Shown one piece after another: positions 9,748-20,914 of a stretch of 64,000 nt of DNA (position 1 is the first letter of the stretch; each line of letters begins with the position of its first letter). A model generated the notes under the pieces. That model saw only the letters and a list, made by a program, of their open reading frames with translations, was not told the DNA's origin and did not search any database. The DNA is from Candidatus Mycoplasma haematohominis. Its GTDB lineage: Bacteria; Bacillota_I; Bacilli_A; Mycoplasmatales; Mycoplasmoidaceae. The position numbers were made by a program, and so were the translations under genes. The stretch covers positions 12,800-76,799 of the forward strand of contig NZ_CACTIB010000004.1 of assembly GCF_902712995.1 (NCBI RefSeq), written 5' to 3'.

Positions 9748-10578
9748 TTATAAAACACAAAATATATCTACTTCTCCGGAAGGATATTCAGATGTATCTG
9801 ATGTCTGAGAATTGTATGCTTCCCCACAAATATCTCTTATTTTGGGTCTAGGAGTTTCTGCTGATTTAGCTTTAAATTTAGAAGAGTCGCCAGTTGCTTT
9901 AGACTTTGATTTTGCTCCATTGTCATTTGCATAAAATTCTTTATCTCTTATCTCTCAAAACTTATCATTCCCTATTACAGAGACAAACTTTTTAGCATTT
10001 GTCTCGTCTTTTCCTTTAGTGCTATTGTTGTAATTTGGTTCTCCTACTTCGCTGATAGTTTTCATTTCTCCCAATATAGAGCAATACTTAAATAAATCGT
10101 TTTTTAGTTTGATTTTGTTGTCTGGAGTTCTGTCTGCAGGAGTTATTGTATTTTTATCTTTTTTATAAACAACTTCACAAACCTTATTTAAAGCTGTTGT
10201 TAAAGAACTTTCGGCAGAAAAAGCTGAACCTACCTTACTTGCGTCTTTAAATTCATCACTTAAACTATCCTTTTTTAACTTGAAATCTTTTTGTCATCTT
10301 TCGTAAGATCACTTCCACCATTTTTCATTATTTGCTGTTGCGTCACCTACTGCTTTGGATCCTATAGGAGCTACTAGGTAACGTCCGTATGTCTTTCCTA
10401 TTCAAGAATCAGTTGTATAGGTTGAAAATGTAGAGTCCTCAGACAAAAGAACGTTCGCTGGTTCTGCCTCAACTTCTAAGGAACCTGAACCTTCAAAAGC
10501 TCCGGCTAAATATGCACTACCAACTCCTATAGCTCCTGCGCCCAATAAACCTCCGCCTACTGCTGCTGGGGATGCCAT
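9748..10578 (-). CDS. Fam-B four-cysteine paralog
   Basis: 276 aa, visible only when UGA is read through, because UGA interrupts it early at DSWIGK. The body has VLLSEDS, IGKTYGRYLVAPIGS, WWKWSYERWQKDF, KVCEVVYKK, KYCSILGEMKTISE, GNDKFWEIRDKEFY, DICGEAYN and IFCVL. It lies 3 bp downstream of the Fam-C gene at 10582. Confidence 0.85.
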
Positions 10579-10581
10579 ATA

Positions 10582-11091
10582 TTACTGTTGTGCTGCTTTA
10601 GTTCAAAAACAAGCTTTTTTGAAAGCTTTTAATTTTTTACCTTCATTAGAAGATTCAGTTGTTGGTTTAGTTGATAATGTTTGCACTGAAACAGCTTCGC
10701 ATCATTTATTTATGTAATCTACAATGCTATCTTGTTTATCAGAATTCTCTATATCATCTGATCCTGGTTGGTCTTCTTGCATCTTATCTTGTTTATTCAT
10801 ATCTGTTCAAACGCCTTTTACACTAGTCAAATAATTACTATCTTTTGTACTTGCATCATATAAAAGCTTTTTAATTCTGTCCTCTAAGTTGTTTCCTATG
10901 TACTCTTTTTTCTCAGTTTTTAATTCTTCTTCTGCTTGTAATCTGTATGTTAAAGAAGCAACACTAGTATTATCAGAATTAGTTGATTTATCTCCGCCAA
11001 AAGCTCCAGCAGCATAAGCAACAGCAGTACCTCCCGCGCCTGCTGCAGCTAAACCACCTAATCCTGTTCCTACTGCTGCTTGTGATGTCAT
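10582..11091 (-). CDS. Fam-C paralog, long-linker subtype
   Basis: 169 aa, most like the gene at 6910-7416 (SLTYRLQAEEELK, RIKKLLYDASTKDSNYLTS, WCEAVSVQTLSTKP, CFWTKAAQQ). The leader begins MTSQ instead of MTPQ. It follows a Fam-B gene directly (22 bp), without the usual Fam-A partner. Confidence 0.85.
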
Positions 11092-11113
11092 GTAACCTAA
11101 CTATTCAATAATC

Positions 11114-11968
11114 CTATATAGCACAAAATTTAGTTATTTCTGCTAAGCTAGGGCTTGCATCTGTAGATTCGGTTGAACTAGATTGTTTCCTATATGCCTC
11201 TTCACATCTTCCTCTTATATTTTTCTTTTCATTCTTATTATCGACATAAAATTTTTTAAAGAATTTGCTGGTATCATCATCTCCTCTTTTGCTCCCTTTG
11301 TTTGAATAAAATTCCTCGCTTCTTTTGTTTCAAAACTTATCATTGCCTGTTATAGCTACAAATTTCTTAGCATTCTCAGGGTTTCCGCCATAATTAGTAT
11401 CATTTCCGTAAGTCTCTTTACTCACATCACTAATAGTTTTCACTTCTCCTAATATAGAACAGTACTTGAATAAATTATTTTTTAATTTAACCTCATTGCC
11501 TGCGGGATTGGCGCTTGGAGTTATTTTGCTTTTATCTTGTTCATAAACAAATTTACAAACCTTATTTAAAGAAGTAGAAGAATCTGATACAGAAGTACTA
11601 TCTAAAAAAGCTTTACTTACTTTATTTGTACCGTTAAATTCTTCACTTAAAGTTCCTGGACTGTTTGCTAAATCTCTTTTTCAGTTCTCATAAGATCACT
11701 CTCATCATTTTTTATTATCAATCGTTACATTCCCTTTTGTTTGGGAACCTATAGGAGAAACTAAATAATGCCCATATCCTTTTCCTATTCAACCACTAGT
11801 TGCATAGCCTGAAGAAAAGTTAGCTTCAGAAGACAAAAGAACGTTCGCTGGTTCCGCCTCAACTTCTAAGGAATCTGACCCTTCAAAAGCTCCTGCTAAA
11901 TATGCGCTGCCAACTCCTATAGCTCCTGCGCCTAGTAAACCGCCGCCTACTGCTGCTGGGGATGCCAT
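11114..11968 (-). CDS. Fam-B paralog, long C-terminal subtype
   Basis: 284 aa. Leader and front half are standard (VLLSSEANFSSGY, IGKGYGHYLVSPIGS, WWEWSYENW). The C-terminal part differs: KFFKKFYVDNKNEKKN, RGRCEEAYRK and ITKFCAI. The same subtype occurs at 22895-23743. Four Cys positions are kept. The Trp before IGK and in WWEW are UGA. Confidence 0.85.
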
Positions 11969-11977
11969 AACTATTCT

Positions 11978-12469
11978 TTAAGCAACATTTCTACCAACAA
12001 AACAAATTTTTTGGAAAATGCCAAACTCTTCTGTCTTGCTTGGATCATAAACTGTTTCTTTTTTAGTTTCACATCATTTTTTAGTGTAGTTGTAAGTTAT
12101 TTCCGCTTCTCCGTCTTCTAAATTATCAGGCTTTTTCAATTTACTAATTGTGCTCTCTGTAGGTTTATTATCTTCAGTCAAATTCATACTTTCTAAAGCG
12201 CTTCCTAAATCTTGCTTGTACTTTGTTTCTTTTTCTTTTGACTTCATCCAAACTTTAACTTTCGAATCTTGACCGTTCTCGCCTATATATTCTTTATTCA
12301 ATGTCACAGTTTGTTTTGATGCCTTAGATAAATAAGTCTCTTTTAAATTCTCATCTGCCTTCTTCTTTTTTGCTTCAAAAGCCCCAGCTGCATATGCAAC
12401 TGCAGTACCTCCTGCTCCTGCAGCGGCTAATCCCCCTATTCCAGCCCCAACTGCTGCTTGTGGTGTCAT
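11978..12469 (-). CDS. Fam-C variant, KYKQDL subtype
   Basis: 163 aa. Leader MTPQAAVGAGIGG, then ETYLSKASKQ, KEYIGENGQDSKVKVWM, KYKQDLGSALESMNL, an ITYNYTKKWCETKKETVY segment and FGIFQKICFVG. It shares this layout with genes at 28293 and 29229, a branch between Fam-C and Fam-G. It follows a Fam-A gene by 12 bp. Confidence 0.85.
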
Positions 12470-12481
12470 ATTTATCTAAAC

Positions 12482-12910
12482 TTAATGCCCTTTTGATAAA
12501 GGATTAGATGGTTCTGTTTTAACAGTCGGACTTGATCCAGTTTCTGCAAGTGTTGTTCCTTCCTGAGATTTTCCTACTCGATCAGCAGCCTCTAATATTT
12601 TTGAAGTCGAACCTTCAGTGCCAGCTTCGTTAGGCATTTGTGGAGAAACAACTTCTGTTTCTGCATTATCTCCAGTTGCGGCTTTTTCCTCCGCAGTTGG
12701 CGTACTAGAGTTAGTTCCTCCTTGTGATTGAGTATCTTCCTGTTGTGCATCCTGAGTTTGGCTAGTCTCAGAAGCTGGTGGTTTTTTAAGAGTTGGATTT
12801 TCTTCAGCTGTTCCATTCTTATTAAAAGCATGATAAGCAGCAACAGAAGTCGCTCCTGCTGCTGCTGTTCCTCCTATTACTCCCGCTCCAACAGCTACTG
12901 GGGATGGCAT
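12482..12910 (-). CDS. Fam-A leader plus low-complexity tail protein
   Basis: 142 aa beginning MPSPVAVGAGVIGG, with AYHAFNKNG and a Gln/Thr/Ser/Glu-rich disordered tail. The MPSP start is rare for Fam-A (the rest are MASP) and matches some Fam-B and Fam-G leaders. First gene of an A-C-B series running down to 9748. Confidence 0.83.
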   Translation of the reverse strand: MPSPVAVGAGVIGGTAAAGATSVAAYHAFNKNGTAEENPTLKKPPASETSQTQDAQQEDTQSQGGTNSSTPTAEEKAATGDNAETEVVSPQMPNEAGTEGSTSKILEAADRVGKSQEGTTLAETGSSPTVKTEPSNPLSKGH

Positions 12911-12928
12911 ACTAATTAATATCTTTGT

Positions 12929-13759
12929 TTATAAAACACAAAACCTTTCTACATCTGCAATAGGATAATCTGCTGTATCTGATGTCCCAGATTCATATGC
13001 TTGTGCGCAAATATCCCTAACATTTGAATTCGGATTTCCATCTAACCCATTTTTAAATTTAGAATTTCCTGTTGCTTTAGATTTTGATTTCTCCCCATCT
13101 CCACCCGCATAAAATTCTTTATTCCTTATTTCTCAAAATTTATTATTTGCTGTTGCCGCCATAAATTTTTTTGAATTTGTAGGATCTGCTCCTTTCTTAT
13201 TAGCTCCAACATAAGTTTCTGTGACTACTTCACTAATAGTTTTTAATTCTCCCAATATAGAACAGTACTTAAATAAATCGTTTTTTAATTTTGTTTTATC
13301 TTCTGTGGAACTGCCTGCAGGAATTACTGAGTCTTTAGTTTTTTTGTAAACATCTTCACAAACTTTATTTAAAGCTTTGGGAGAATCTGATGTAGCAGCA
13401 CTTTTAGAAAAAGCAGAATCAATCTTCTTTGAGTCTTTAAATTCATCACTTAAATTATCATTTTGTTTATCAGAATCCGCTTTTCATCTCTTATAAGACC
13501 ATTGCCATCAAGCTTCATTATTTTTTGTTACTCCTTCCTCTTCTCTAGAACCTATAGGAGCTACTAAATAATTCCCATATTCTTTTCCTATATTGCTGGT
13601 GTTTTTATATTCTGTATCAAATGTAGAATCCTTAGACAAAAGAACCCTTACTGGTTCTGAAGAATCTAACCCTCCAAAGGCTCCAGCTAAATACGCGCCT
13701 CCTACTCCTATAGCTGCTGCCCCCAATGCTCCTCCACCTACTGCTGTTGGGGATGCCAT
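12929..13759 (-). CDS. Fam-B four-cysteine paralog
   Basis: 276 aa. MASPTAVGGGALGAAA leader, VRVLLSKDSTF, IGKEYGNYLVAPIGS, WWQWSYKRWKADSDK, Cys in KVCEDVYKK, KYCSILGE, DICAQAYE and RFCVL. The conserved TGNDKFW is changed to TANNKFW. UGA is used for several Trp. Confidence 0.86.
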
Positions 13760-13768
13760 ATATTATTG

Positions 13769-14269
13769 TTATGCTACTTTAGTTCAAAAACAAGCTTTAT
13801 TAAATGCATCTCATGTATTCTGGTTAACTCCAGTAGTAGGAACTTCAGATAAAGGTTTTTTAGAAATATGCTCACATCATTTACTTGTATAGGTAGATAT
13901 GCTTTCTTTATTTGCCTCTTCTATTGTTTCTTTAAATAATTCATCTTTGTCTGTATTTGGTTTACCTAAAGAGTTTTCTGAAGTATCATCATTCATTTTG
14001 TCTCATACATTTTTTAAAGTTTCGGAATATTTAGGAGAAGTACTATCTGCTAAAAGCGTTTTGATTCTACTATCTTTATTCTCGCCGATATATTCCTTAC
14101 CTGCATTCGAAGAAGCCGCTAAAGCTTGAAATAAATAATTTTTAACTTCCTCATCTTTCTTAATTTCTTTTTCTCCAAAAGCTCCAGCAGCATAAGCGAC
14201 TGCTGTTCCGCCTACTCCTGCAGCAGCTAATCCACCTAATCCTGTTCCTACTGCTGCCTGCGGTGTCAT
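13769..14269 (-). CDS. Fam-C two-cysteine paralog
   Basis: 166 aa. Leader MTPQAAVGTGLGG, NYLFQALAASSNAGKEYIGEN, RIKTLLADSTSPKYSETLKNVW, TSKWCEHISKKPL and AFNKACFWTKVA. It starts 2 bp after the stop of the Fam-A gene at 14272, the tightest A-C spacing seen, so the two are very likely cotranscribed. Confidence 0.86.
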
Positions 14270-14271
14270 AT

Positions 14272-14655
14272 TTATTTAGAAGGATTTACTGATGTTCCTG
14301 ATTGATCCACATCTGACTTTGTTCCAGTAGATGCTGCTTCTAATGTAGATTTTTCTCCACCGCCGCTATTTCTTTGACCTTTATCTAATTGCTGTTGAGA
14401 TTGTAAATTTGTTGAATCTTCTGTAGGTGTAATATCTCCTTTAGGAGCTGCTGTTTCATCAGTAGTTTCTCCTCCCGTTGGAGAATCTGTAGGTTTATCT
14501 TTAGTTTTACTATCATCTTCCACTTTCTTATCTGGTTCTTTTATTTGTTCAGGTGTTCCGCCCTTGTTAAGGGCTTGATATGTTGCAAAAGAAGTAGCTC
14601 CTACCGCAGCTGTTCCGCCTATTACTCCTGTTCCAATTGCTGCTGGTGATGCCAT
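14272..14655 (-). CDS. Fam-A leader plus low-complexity tail protein
   Basis: 127 aa. MASPAAIGTGVIGG leader with ATYQALNKGG, then a Lys/Asp/Thr/Gly-rich tail ending SVNPSK. It is downstream of a Fam-B gene (33 bp) and opens the A-C-B triplet down to 12929. Confidence 0.83.
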   Translation of the reverse strand: MASPAAIGTGVIGGTAAVGATSFATYQALNKGGTPEQIKEPDKKVEDDSKTKDKPTDSPTGGETTDETAAPKGDITPTEDSTNLQSQQQLDKGQRNSGGGEKSTLEAASTGTKSDVDQSGTSVNPSK

Positions 14656-14688
14656 ATTTATCTAATGAATATATAAAAGTATTCTTAC

Positions 14689-15537
14689 CTATAAAACACA
14701 AAATATATTTATTTCTGAAATAGGATAGCTTTCATCTTCTGATGTTTGAGATTTATATGCTGCTCCGCAAATATCTCTTATATTTTGTTTTGAATTTCCT
14801 TCTGAATCAGTTTTAAATTTAGAAGACTGCCCAGCTGCTTTAGATCTGGATTTTTTATCAGAATCCAAACCTTCATAAAATTCTTTGTTTCTTATTTCTC
14901 AAAACTTATCATTTCCAGTTACAGCGATAAATCCTTTATTTTTCGTAGAATCACCGCCCTTTTCAGTAGCGCCATAAGTTTTTGTACTTGCCTCACCAAT
15001 AGTCTTTACTTCTCCTAATATAGAACAATACTTAAATAAATCATTTTTTAATTTGGTTTTGTTTCCTGAAAAATTTTCTTCAGGTGTTATTGAATCTTTC
15101 GTTCCCTGATAAACAGCTTCACAAACTTTATTTAAAGCTTTTGGTGAAGTACCTTCGGAAGGAGCTGTTTCTGAAAACGAAGAATTTATTTTCTTATCGT
15201 CTTTGAATTCATCACTTAAACTACCCTTTTTTGACTTGAAATCTTTTTGTCATCTCTTATAAGACCATTCTCATCATTTTTTATTATCAATTGTTGCATC
15301 CTCTTTTGTTTGAGAACCTATAGGAGAAACTAAATAATGCCCATATTCTTTTCCTATTCAACCACTAGTTGCATAGCTTGAAGAAAAGTTAGCTTCAGAA
15401 GACAAAAGAACATTTACTGGTTCCACTTCAGCTTCTAAGGAACCTGAGCCTTCAAAAGCTCCAGCTAAATACGCACTACCAACTCCTATAGCTCCTGCTC
15501 CTAGTAAACCTCCACCTACTGCTGCTGGGGATGCCAT
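14689..15537 (-). CDS. Fam-B four-cysteine paralog
   Basis: 282 aa. The first part (VLLSSEANFSSSY..GWIGKEYGHYLVSPIGS) matches the gene at 11114 closely, while the C-terminal part is of the common type (SKSRSKAAGQSSKFKTDSEG-like, DICGAAYK, IFCVL). That looks like a mosaic of two Fam-B sources. UGA encodes Trp in GWIGK and WWEW. Confidence 0.85.
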
Positions 15538-15556
15538 ATTTATCTATATAAGGACT

Positions 15557-16390
15557 CTATAAAACACAAAATATATTTACTTCCGCAGAAGGATAGTCTG
15601 TGCTTTCGTCTTTTCCAGATCTATAAGCCTCTTCACAAATATCTCTTATTTTGGGTCTAGGAGTTTCTACTGATTTAGCTTTAAATTTAGAAGTCCCTAC
15701 AGTTGATTTAGATTTTGATTTCTCTCCAGAATCATCGCCATAGAATTCTTTATTTCTTATTTCTCAAAACTTATCATTCCCTTTTACAGCTACAAACTTC
15801 TTAGAATTTGTCGCATCTTTCCCTTTAGTGTTTTCTCCATAATCTGCATCTTCTACCTCACTAATAGTTTTAACCTCTCCCAAGATAGAGCAATACTTAA
15901 ATAAATCATTTTTTAATTTGGTCTTATTTTCCGTAGCGTTCCCTACAGGGATTAGGGAGCTTTTATCTTGTTTATAAATATCTTCGCAGACTTGGTTTAA
16001 AGCTTTTGGAGAAACTGTTGGGGAAGGGATGGTAGAAGAAAAGGCAGAATTAATTTTTTTATCGTTTTCAAATTCAGTGCTTAAAACGTTGTTCCTAGAC
16101 CCGGAATCCGCTTGTCATCTCTTATAAGATCATTTTCATCAAGCTTCATTATTTGTTGTTACGCCTCCTGTTGTTTTAGATCCTATAGGGGCAACTAAAT
16201 AATTTTTATATGCTTTGCCTATCTTGTCGCCCTCTGTATAAGCTGAAGAAGATTGAGAATAATCAGATAAAAGAACCCTATTTGGTTCTGAAGGATCTAA
16301 TCCTCCGAAAGCTCCGGCTAAATATGCACTACCAACTCCTATAGCTCCTGCGCCTAGTAAACTTCCGCCTACTGCTGCTGGGGATGCCAT
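15557..16390 (-). CDS. Fam-B four-cysteine paralog
   Basis: 277 aa. Leader MASPAAVGGSLLG, NRVLLSDYSQSSS, IGKAYKNYLVAPIGS, WWKWSYKRWQADSGS, four Cys (QVCEDIYK, KYCSILGE, DICEEAYR, IFCVL). It lies tandem with another Fam-B gene and directly downstream of the repeated block at 16391-16500. Confidence 0.86.
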
Positions 16391-16500
16391 GATTAATTAA
16401 TAAAGTTAGTAATATACAGACCTATAAAAGTAAAAATTAAATATATAGTACCAAATACAAACTTAATGTCAGTTACTCCCCTTTAAAAAGATTTTTTTGT
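16391..16500 (-). promoter_or_regulatory. Repeated intergenic block 1, copy 3
   Basis: Third copy of the 110-bp block, nearly base-for-base the same as 7824-7933. Here it precedes a Fam-B gene rather than Fam-A, so the block travels independently of the gene type it serves. It is a presumed promoter region. Confidence 0.55.
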
Positions 16501-17337
16501 TTATAAAACGCAAAATCTACTTATCTCATCGTCAGGATAATTATTAGCATCTGACTTATCAGATTCATATGCTTCTCTGCAGATATCTCTTATCTTAGAA
16601 TTAGGATTCGCCTCTGATTTTTCTTTGAACTTAGAAGAATTTCCTTTTGCATTGGATTTAGACTTATCTCCATCAGCTGCATAAAACTCTTTATTTCTTA
16701 TCTCTCAAAACTTATCGTTTCCTGTTACAGCTATAAATATTTTTATTTTCGCAGAATCAAATCCTTTTTTAGTATTTGCATAAGTTTCTGTACTTACCTC
16801 GCCAATAGTTTTTAATTCTCCAAATATAGAACAATATCTGAATAAATCATTTTTTAATTTAGTTGGATTATCTGCGGCATTCGCTTCATAACCCAACGAA
16901 CTTTTATTTTTTTTATAAACAGCTTCACAAACTTGATTTAGAGCTTTTGGGGAATCTGATGTAGCGGCACTGCTAGAAAAAGGCGAATTAATCTGACCAT
17001 TTTTAAATTCAGCACTTAAGCTGTTGTTTGCAGATTTAGAATCCTCTTGCCATCTTTCGTAAGATCGCTTTCATCATTTTTGGTTATCAATTTTTGAATC
17101 ATTCTCCCCTCTAGAACCTATAGGAGCTACCAAATAATGGCCATAATCCTTTCCTATTAAACCAGCAGTTGCATAAACTGAAGAAGAATTAAATTCATTT
17201 AACAAAAGAACTATTTCTGGTTCTGTTTCAACCTTTGAAGAACCTGATCCTTCAAAAGCTCCAGCTAAGTATGCTCCACCAACTCCTACTGCAGCCGCTC
17301 CCAATGCTCCTCCGCCTACTGCTACTGGTGATGCCAT
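16501..17337 (-). CDS. Fam-B four-cysteine paralog
   Basis: 278 aa. Leader MASPVAVGGGALGAAA, IVLLLNEFNSSSVY, IGKDYGHYLVAPIGS, WWKRSYERWQEDSKS (Trp changed to Arg within the usual WEWSY), QVCEAVYKK, RYCSIFGE, DICREAYE, RFCVL. It ends the A-C-B triplet starting at 17854. Confidence 0.86.
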
Positions 17338-17347
17338 ATACTATTGA

Positions 17348-17851
17348 TTAACCTCCTGCTTTAGTTCAAAAACATGCTTTATTAAATGCTTCCCATGTAT
17401 TTTTATCTTTTCCTTCAGAAGTAGGAACTGTAGATAAAGGTTTTTTAGCAATATGCTCGCATCACTTACTTGTATAAGTAGATATTTGATTCTTGCTATC
17501 TTCCGTCAATTTAAACAACTCATCTTTACCCGTATTTGGTCTGTTCAACGTTGTTCCTGGAGTATCATCAATCATTTTGTCTCATGATTCTTTCAAAGTA
17601 TCTGAGTACTTAGGAGTTTGATCAACCCCTAAAAGATTTTTGATTTTGTCGCTCTCATTCTTTCCAATATATTCTTTTGTGTTATTTGGATCAAGCTTCA
17701 AAGCCTGAAACAAATAAGTTGGTTCTTGATCATTATTTTTTTTATTTTCTGTTCCCTTAAAAGCTCCAGCTGCATAAGCAACAGCAGTACCTCCTGCTCC
17801 TGCAGCGGCTAATCCCCCTATTCCAGCTCCTACTGCTGCTTGTGGTGTCAT
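17348..17851 (-). CDS. Fam-C two-cysteine paralog
   Basis: 167 aa. MTPQAAVGAGIGG leader, TYLFQALKLDPNNTKEYIGKN, KIKNLLGVDQTPKYSDTLKESW, TSKWCEHIAKKPLSTVPT, TWEAFNKACFWTKAGG. It starts 2 bp after the Fam-A stop. Trp in ESW and KWC are UGA. Confidence 0.86.
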
Positions 17852-17853
17852 AT

Positions 17854-18216
17854 TTATTTAGAAGGGTTTTCTGTGGGTGATTCAGGAGTTTGAACTGATC
17901 CAGCTGCAGGAGAAGCTTGTGTATTTTTTCCTGATGTTGAAGGAGATAAATTCGTTCCTTCTCCAGGAGATTTATTTACTACAGAAGGCTCGCTTGGAGC
18001 TTCAGATCCTCTACCTTTATCTGTTTCTTGTTCTTCATTATTTGCTTGTTCAGTCTGTGGACTACCATCTCCAGGTTTCCCTACTTTCTGACTCGGCTCT
18101 TCCAGTTTTTTGGTTTCTCCATCTTTATTAAAAGCATGATAAGCTGCGACTGAAGTAGCTCCTACTGCAGCTGTTCCCCCTACTACTCCTGCGCCAATTA
18201 CTGCTGGGGATGCCAT
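17854..18216 (-). CDS. Fam-A leader plus low-complexity tail protein
   Basis: 120 aa, the shortest full-length Fam-A. MASPAVIGAGVVGG leader with AYHAFNKDG; the tail is rich in Ser, Pro, Glu and Gln and ends SPTENPSK, similar to the ending of the gene at 14272. Function is unknown. Confidence 0.83.
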   Translation of the reverse strand: MASPAVIGAGVVGGTAAVGATSVAAYHAFNKDGETKKLEEPSQKVGKPGDGSPQTEQANNEEQETDKGRGSEAPSEPSVVNKSPGEGTNLSPSTSGKNTQASPAAGSVQTPESPTENPSK

Positions 18217-18242
18217 AATCTATTAATAAATTAAATTTTTGC

Positions 18243-19076
18243 CTATAAAGTACAGAATTTATTTACATCATCAGAAGGATAGTTTGTGTTATTAGAACTA
18301 GAAGATTTATATGCTTCTCTACAAATATCCCTTACACTTGGTTTTGAATTTGTCTTCGGTTCAGTTTCAAACTTAGAACCACTACTCGCTTTAGATTTGT
18401 TTTTCTCCCCGATATCGGAAGTTGCATAAAACTCATCATTTCTTACTTTTCAAAATTTATCGTTTCCAGTTACAGCTATAAATTTTTTAGTATTCTCAGG
18501 CAAGTTTCCATAAGTAGAAGCGGTTGTGTAAGTCTCCTCCGATACTTCACTGATAGTTTTTACTTCTCCTAATACAGAACAGTACTTGAATAAATCTCTT
18601 TTTAATCTAGCTGGATTATCTGGAGAACTTCCTGTAGAAGTTATTGTGCTTTTCTGTTGTTTGTAAACAACTTCGCAGACCTTATTTAAAGCCTTGGAAG
18701 AATCTGATTCAGAAGTAATATCTGAAAAAGCTTTACTTACTTGATTGCTGCTTTTAAATTCATCGCTTAAATCGCCGCTTTTAGATTTGGAATCTGCATG
18801 TCATCTCTTATAAGATCATTCTCATCAATCTCTATTATTAGTTTTTGTTCCTCCTGTTCCGTTTTCTCCTATAGGAGCTACTAAATAATCTCCATAATCT
18901 TTTCCTATCTTATCTCCAGTTCCATAGCCTTCATTAAATTTAGAGTCCCGAGACAACAGAACTCTTGTTGGTTCTGAAGGATCTAATCCTCCGAAAGCTC
19001 CGGCTAAATATGCACTACCAACTCCTATTGCTCCTGCTCCTAATACTCCTCCGCCTACTGCTGCTGGGGATGCCAT
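18243..19076 (-). CDS. Fam-B four-cysteine paralog
   Basis: 277 aa. MASPAAVGGGVLG leader, TRVLLSRDSKFNEGY, IGKDYGDYLVAPIGE, WWEWSYKRWHADSKS, KVCEVVYKQ, KYCSVLGE, DICREAYK, KFCTL. It is one of two adjacent Fam-B genes (next at 19105). Confidence 0.86.
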
Positions 19077-19104
19077 ATCTATCTATATATAAAAATCCTC
19101 TAAT

Positions 19105-19956
19105 TTATAAAGTGCAAAATATATCTACTTCAGCGGTTGGATAATCTATCTGATTATCTTTTGAAGATTTATATGCCTCTTGACAAATATCTTTTACGCT
19201 TGATTTTAAATTCCCTTCTAATCCAGTTTTAAATTTGGAAGTTGTGACAGTTGATTTAGATCTAGACTTCTCTCCGGCATTAGAAATATCATTGAATTCT
19301 TCATTTCTTTTGGCTCAAAACTTATCATTTCCATTTACAGCTATAAACTTTTTAGCATTAGCATCCTCTTTTCCTTTGGTGTCAGTGTTATAAACTTCTT
19401 CAGCTTCACTAATAGTTTTTACTTCCCCTAATATAGAACAGTACTTGAATAAATCTCTTTTTAATTTAACTTCATTGCCTGTAGAGCCGGTATTTAAAGT
19501 TATTGTGCTTTTCTCTTTTACATAAATAGATTTACAAACTCTATTTAAAGCAGTAGAAGAATCTGATACATCGGTACTATCCGAAAAAGCCTTGCTTACT
19601 TTACTGGTATCTTTAAATTCTTCACTTAAAGTTTGTGAACTGTTTTCTGAATCTCTTTTTCAATTTTCATAAGATTGTTCTCATCATTTTCTATTATTTT
19701 CTTTTATTTGGCCATCCTTAGATGCGGAAGTATCTCCAAAAGGGGCTACTAAATAATTTCCATAATCTTTTCCTATCTTACCGTCAGTCCCATATTCTGT
19801 TTTAAATTCCGAATTCTGAGACAAAAGAACTATTTTTTGTTCTATTTCGACTTCTGAAGATCCTAGCCCTTCAAAAGCTCCAGCTAGATATGCTCCGCCA
19901 ACCCCTACTGCAGCAGCTCCCAATACGCCTCCGCCTACTGCTACCGGTGATGCCAT
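19105..19956 (-). CDS. Fam-B four-cysteine paralog
   Basis: 283 aa. MASPVAVGGGVLGAAA leader, IVLLSQNSEF, IGKDYGNYLVAPFGD, WWEQSYENWKRDSEN, RVCKSIYVKEK, KYCSILGE, DICQEAYK, IFCTL. The segment before FND is shortened (NEEFNDISNAG). UGA encodes several Trp. Confidence 0.86.
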
Positions 19957-19974
19957 AAATTATTTGCTAAACAC

Positions 19975-20472
19975 TTATGCTTTATTTCAAAAACACGCTT
20001 TATTAAATGCTTCCCATGTATTTTTATCTTTTCCTTCAGAAGTAGGAACTGAAAATAAAATTTTTTTAGCAATATGCTCGCATCACTTACTTGTATAGTT
20101 AGATATATCGTCTTTGTTATTGCCTTCTGCTATTTTTTGGAATAATTCATCTTTTCTTGTGCTTGGCTTACCCAATGTTGTTCCTGAATCATTATCTTCC
20201 ATACTATCTCACGCCTCTTTTAAAGTATCTGCGTATTTAGGAGAGTTGTTTTCCCCCAAAAGTGTCTTAATTCTATCTTTATCATTCGTTCCAATATATT
20301 CTTTATTTTCTTTTGAATTAAGTTTTGAAGCTTGAGATAAATAAGTTTCTCCTACTTTCTCCTTTTTCTTGCTTTCTTTTCCATTAAAAGCGCCAGCAGC
20401 ATAAGCAACTGCAGTTCCACCTGCTCCTGCTAATCCTCCTATTCCGGCTCCGGCTGCTGCTTGTGGTGTCAT
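19975..20472 (-). CDS. Fam-C two-cysteine paralog
   Basis: 165 aa. The leader is shorter than usual (MTPQAAAGAGIGGLAGAGG, lacking a few Ala/Gly). It has TYLSQASKLNSKENKEYIGTN, RIKTLLGENNSPKYADTLKEAW, TSKWCEHIAKKILFSVPT and AFNKACFWNKA. It follows the Fam-A gene by 12 bp. Confidence 0.86.
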
Positions 20473-20484
20473 AACTATAAAAAA

Positions 20485-20898
20485 TTAAGAAGCTTGAGGA
20501 GAAGAATCTGTTAATTTTGGCGCAGAAGTTTCAACATTTGCAGTTCCCGATGGAAGGGTTTCGCTTTCGCCCGGAATAGGTTGGGAAACTGGAGCTGGGC
20601 TGCTCTCAGTAGATGGCGAGCCGACAGATACTTTTTCTGAATCAGGTGTTCCTGATTTTTCTTTATTTGGTTCCTCTCCCTCTGTTGTAACTTGTGCGGC
20701 AGGAAGATTAGTGTTATCAGTTAGTTGTCCGCTTTTATCTTGACCAGACTCAAGAACTTGTTCTCCTTTAGGAGTTGGATTCTTAACTTGCTCAGGTGTT
20801 GCATCTTTGTTAAAAGCATGATAAGCAGCAACTGAAGTAGCTCCTACTGCAGCTGTTCCGCCAACTACTCCTGCTCCGACAACTAACGGGGATGCCAT
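20485..20898 (-). CDS. Fam-A leader plus low-complexity tail protein
   Basis: 137 aa. MASPLVVGAGVVGG leader with AYHAFNKDATPE, then a Thr/Glu/Pro/Ser tail ending LTDSSPQAS. It opens an A-C-B-B group (20485, 19975, 19105, 18243). Confidence 0.83.
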   Translation of the reverse strand: MASPLVVGAGVVGGTAAVGATSVAAYHAFNKDATPEQVKNPTPKGEQVLESGQDKSGQLTDNTNLPAAQVTTEGEEPNKEKSGTPDSEKVSVGSPSTESSPAPVSQPIPGESETLPSGTANVETSAPKLTDSSPQAS

Positions 20899-20914
20899 AA
20901 TTAATTAATTTCTT

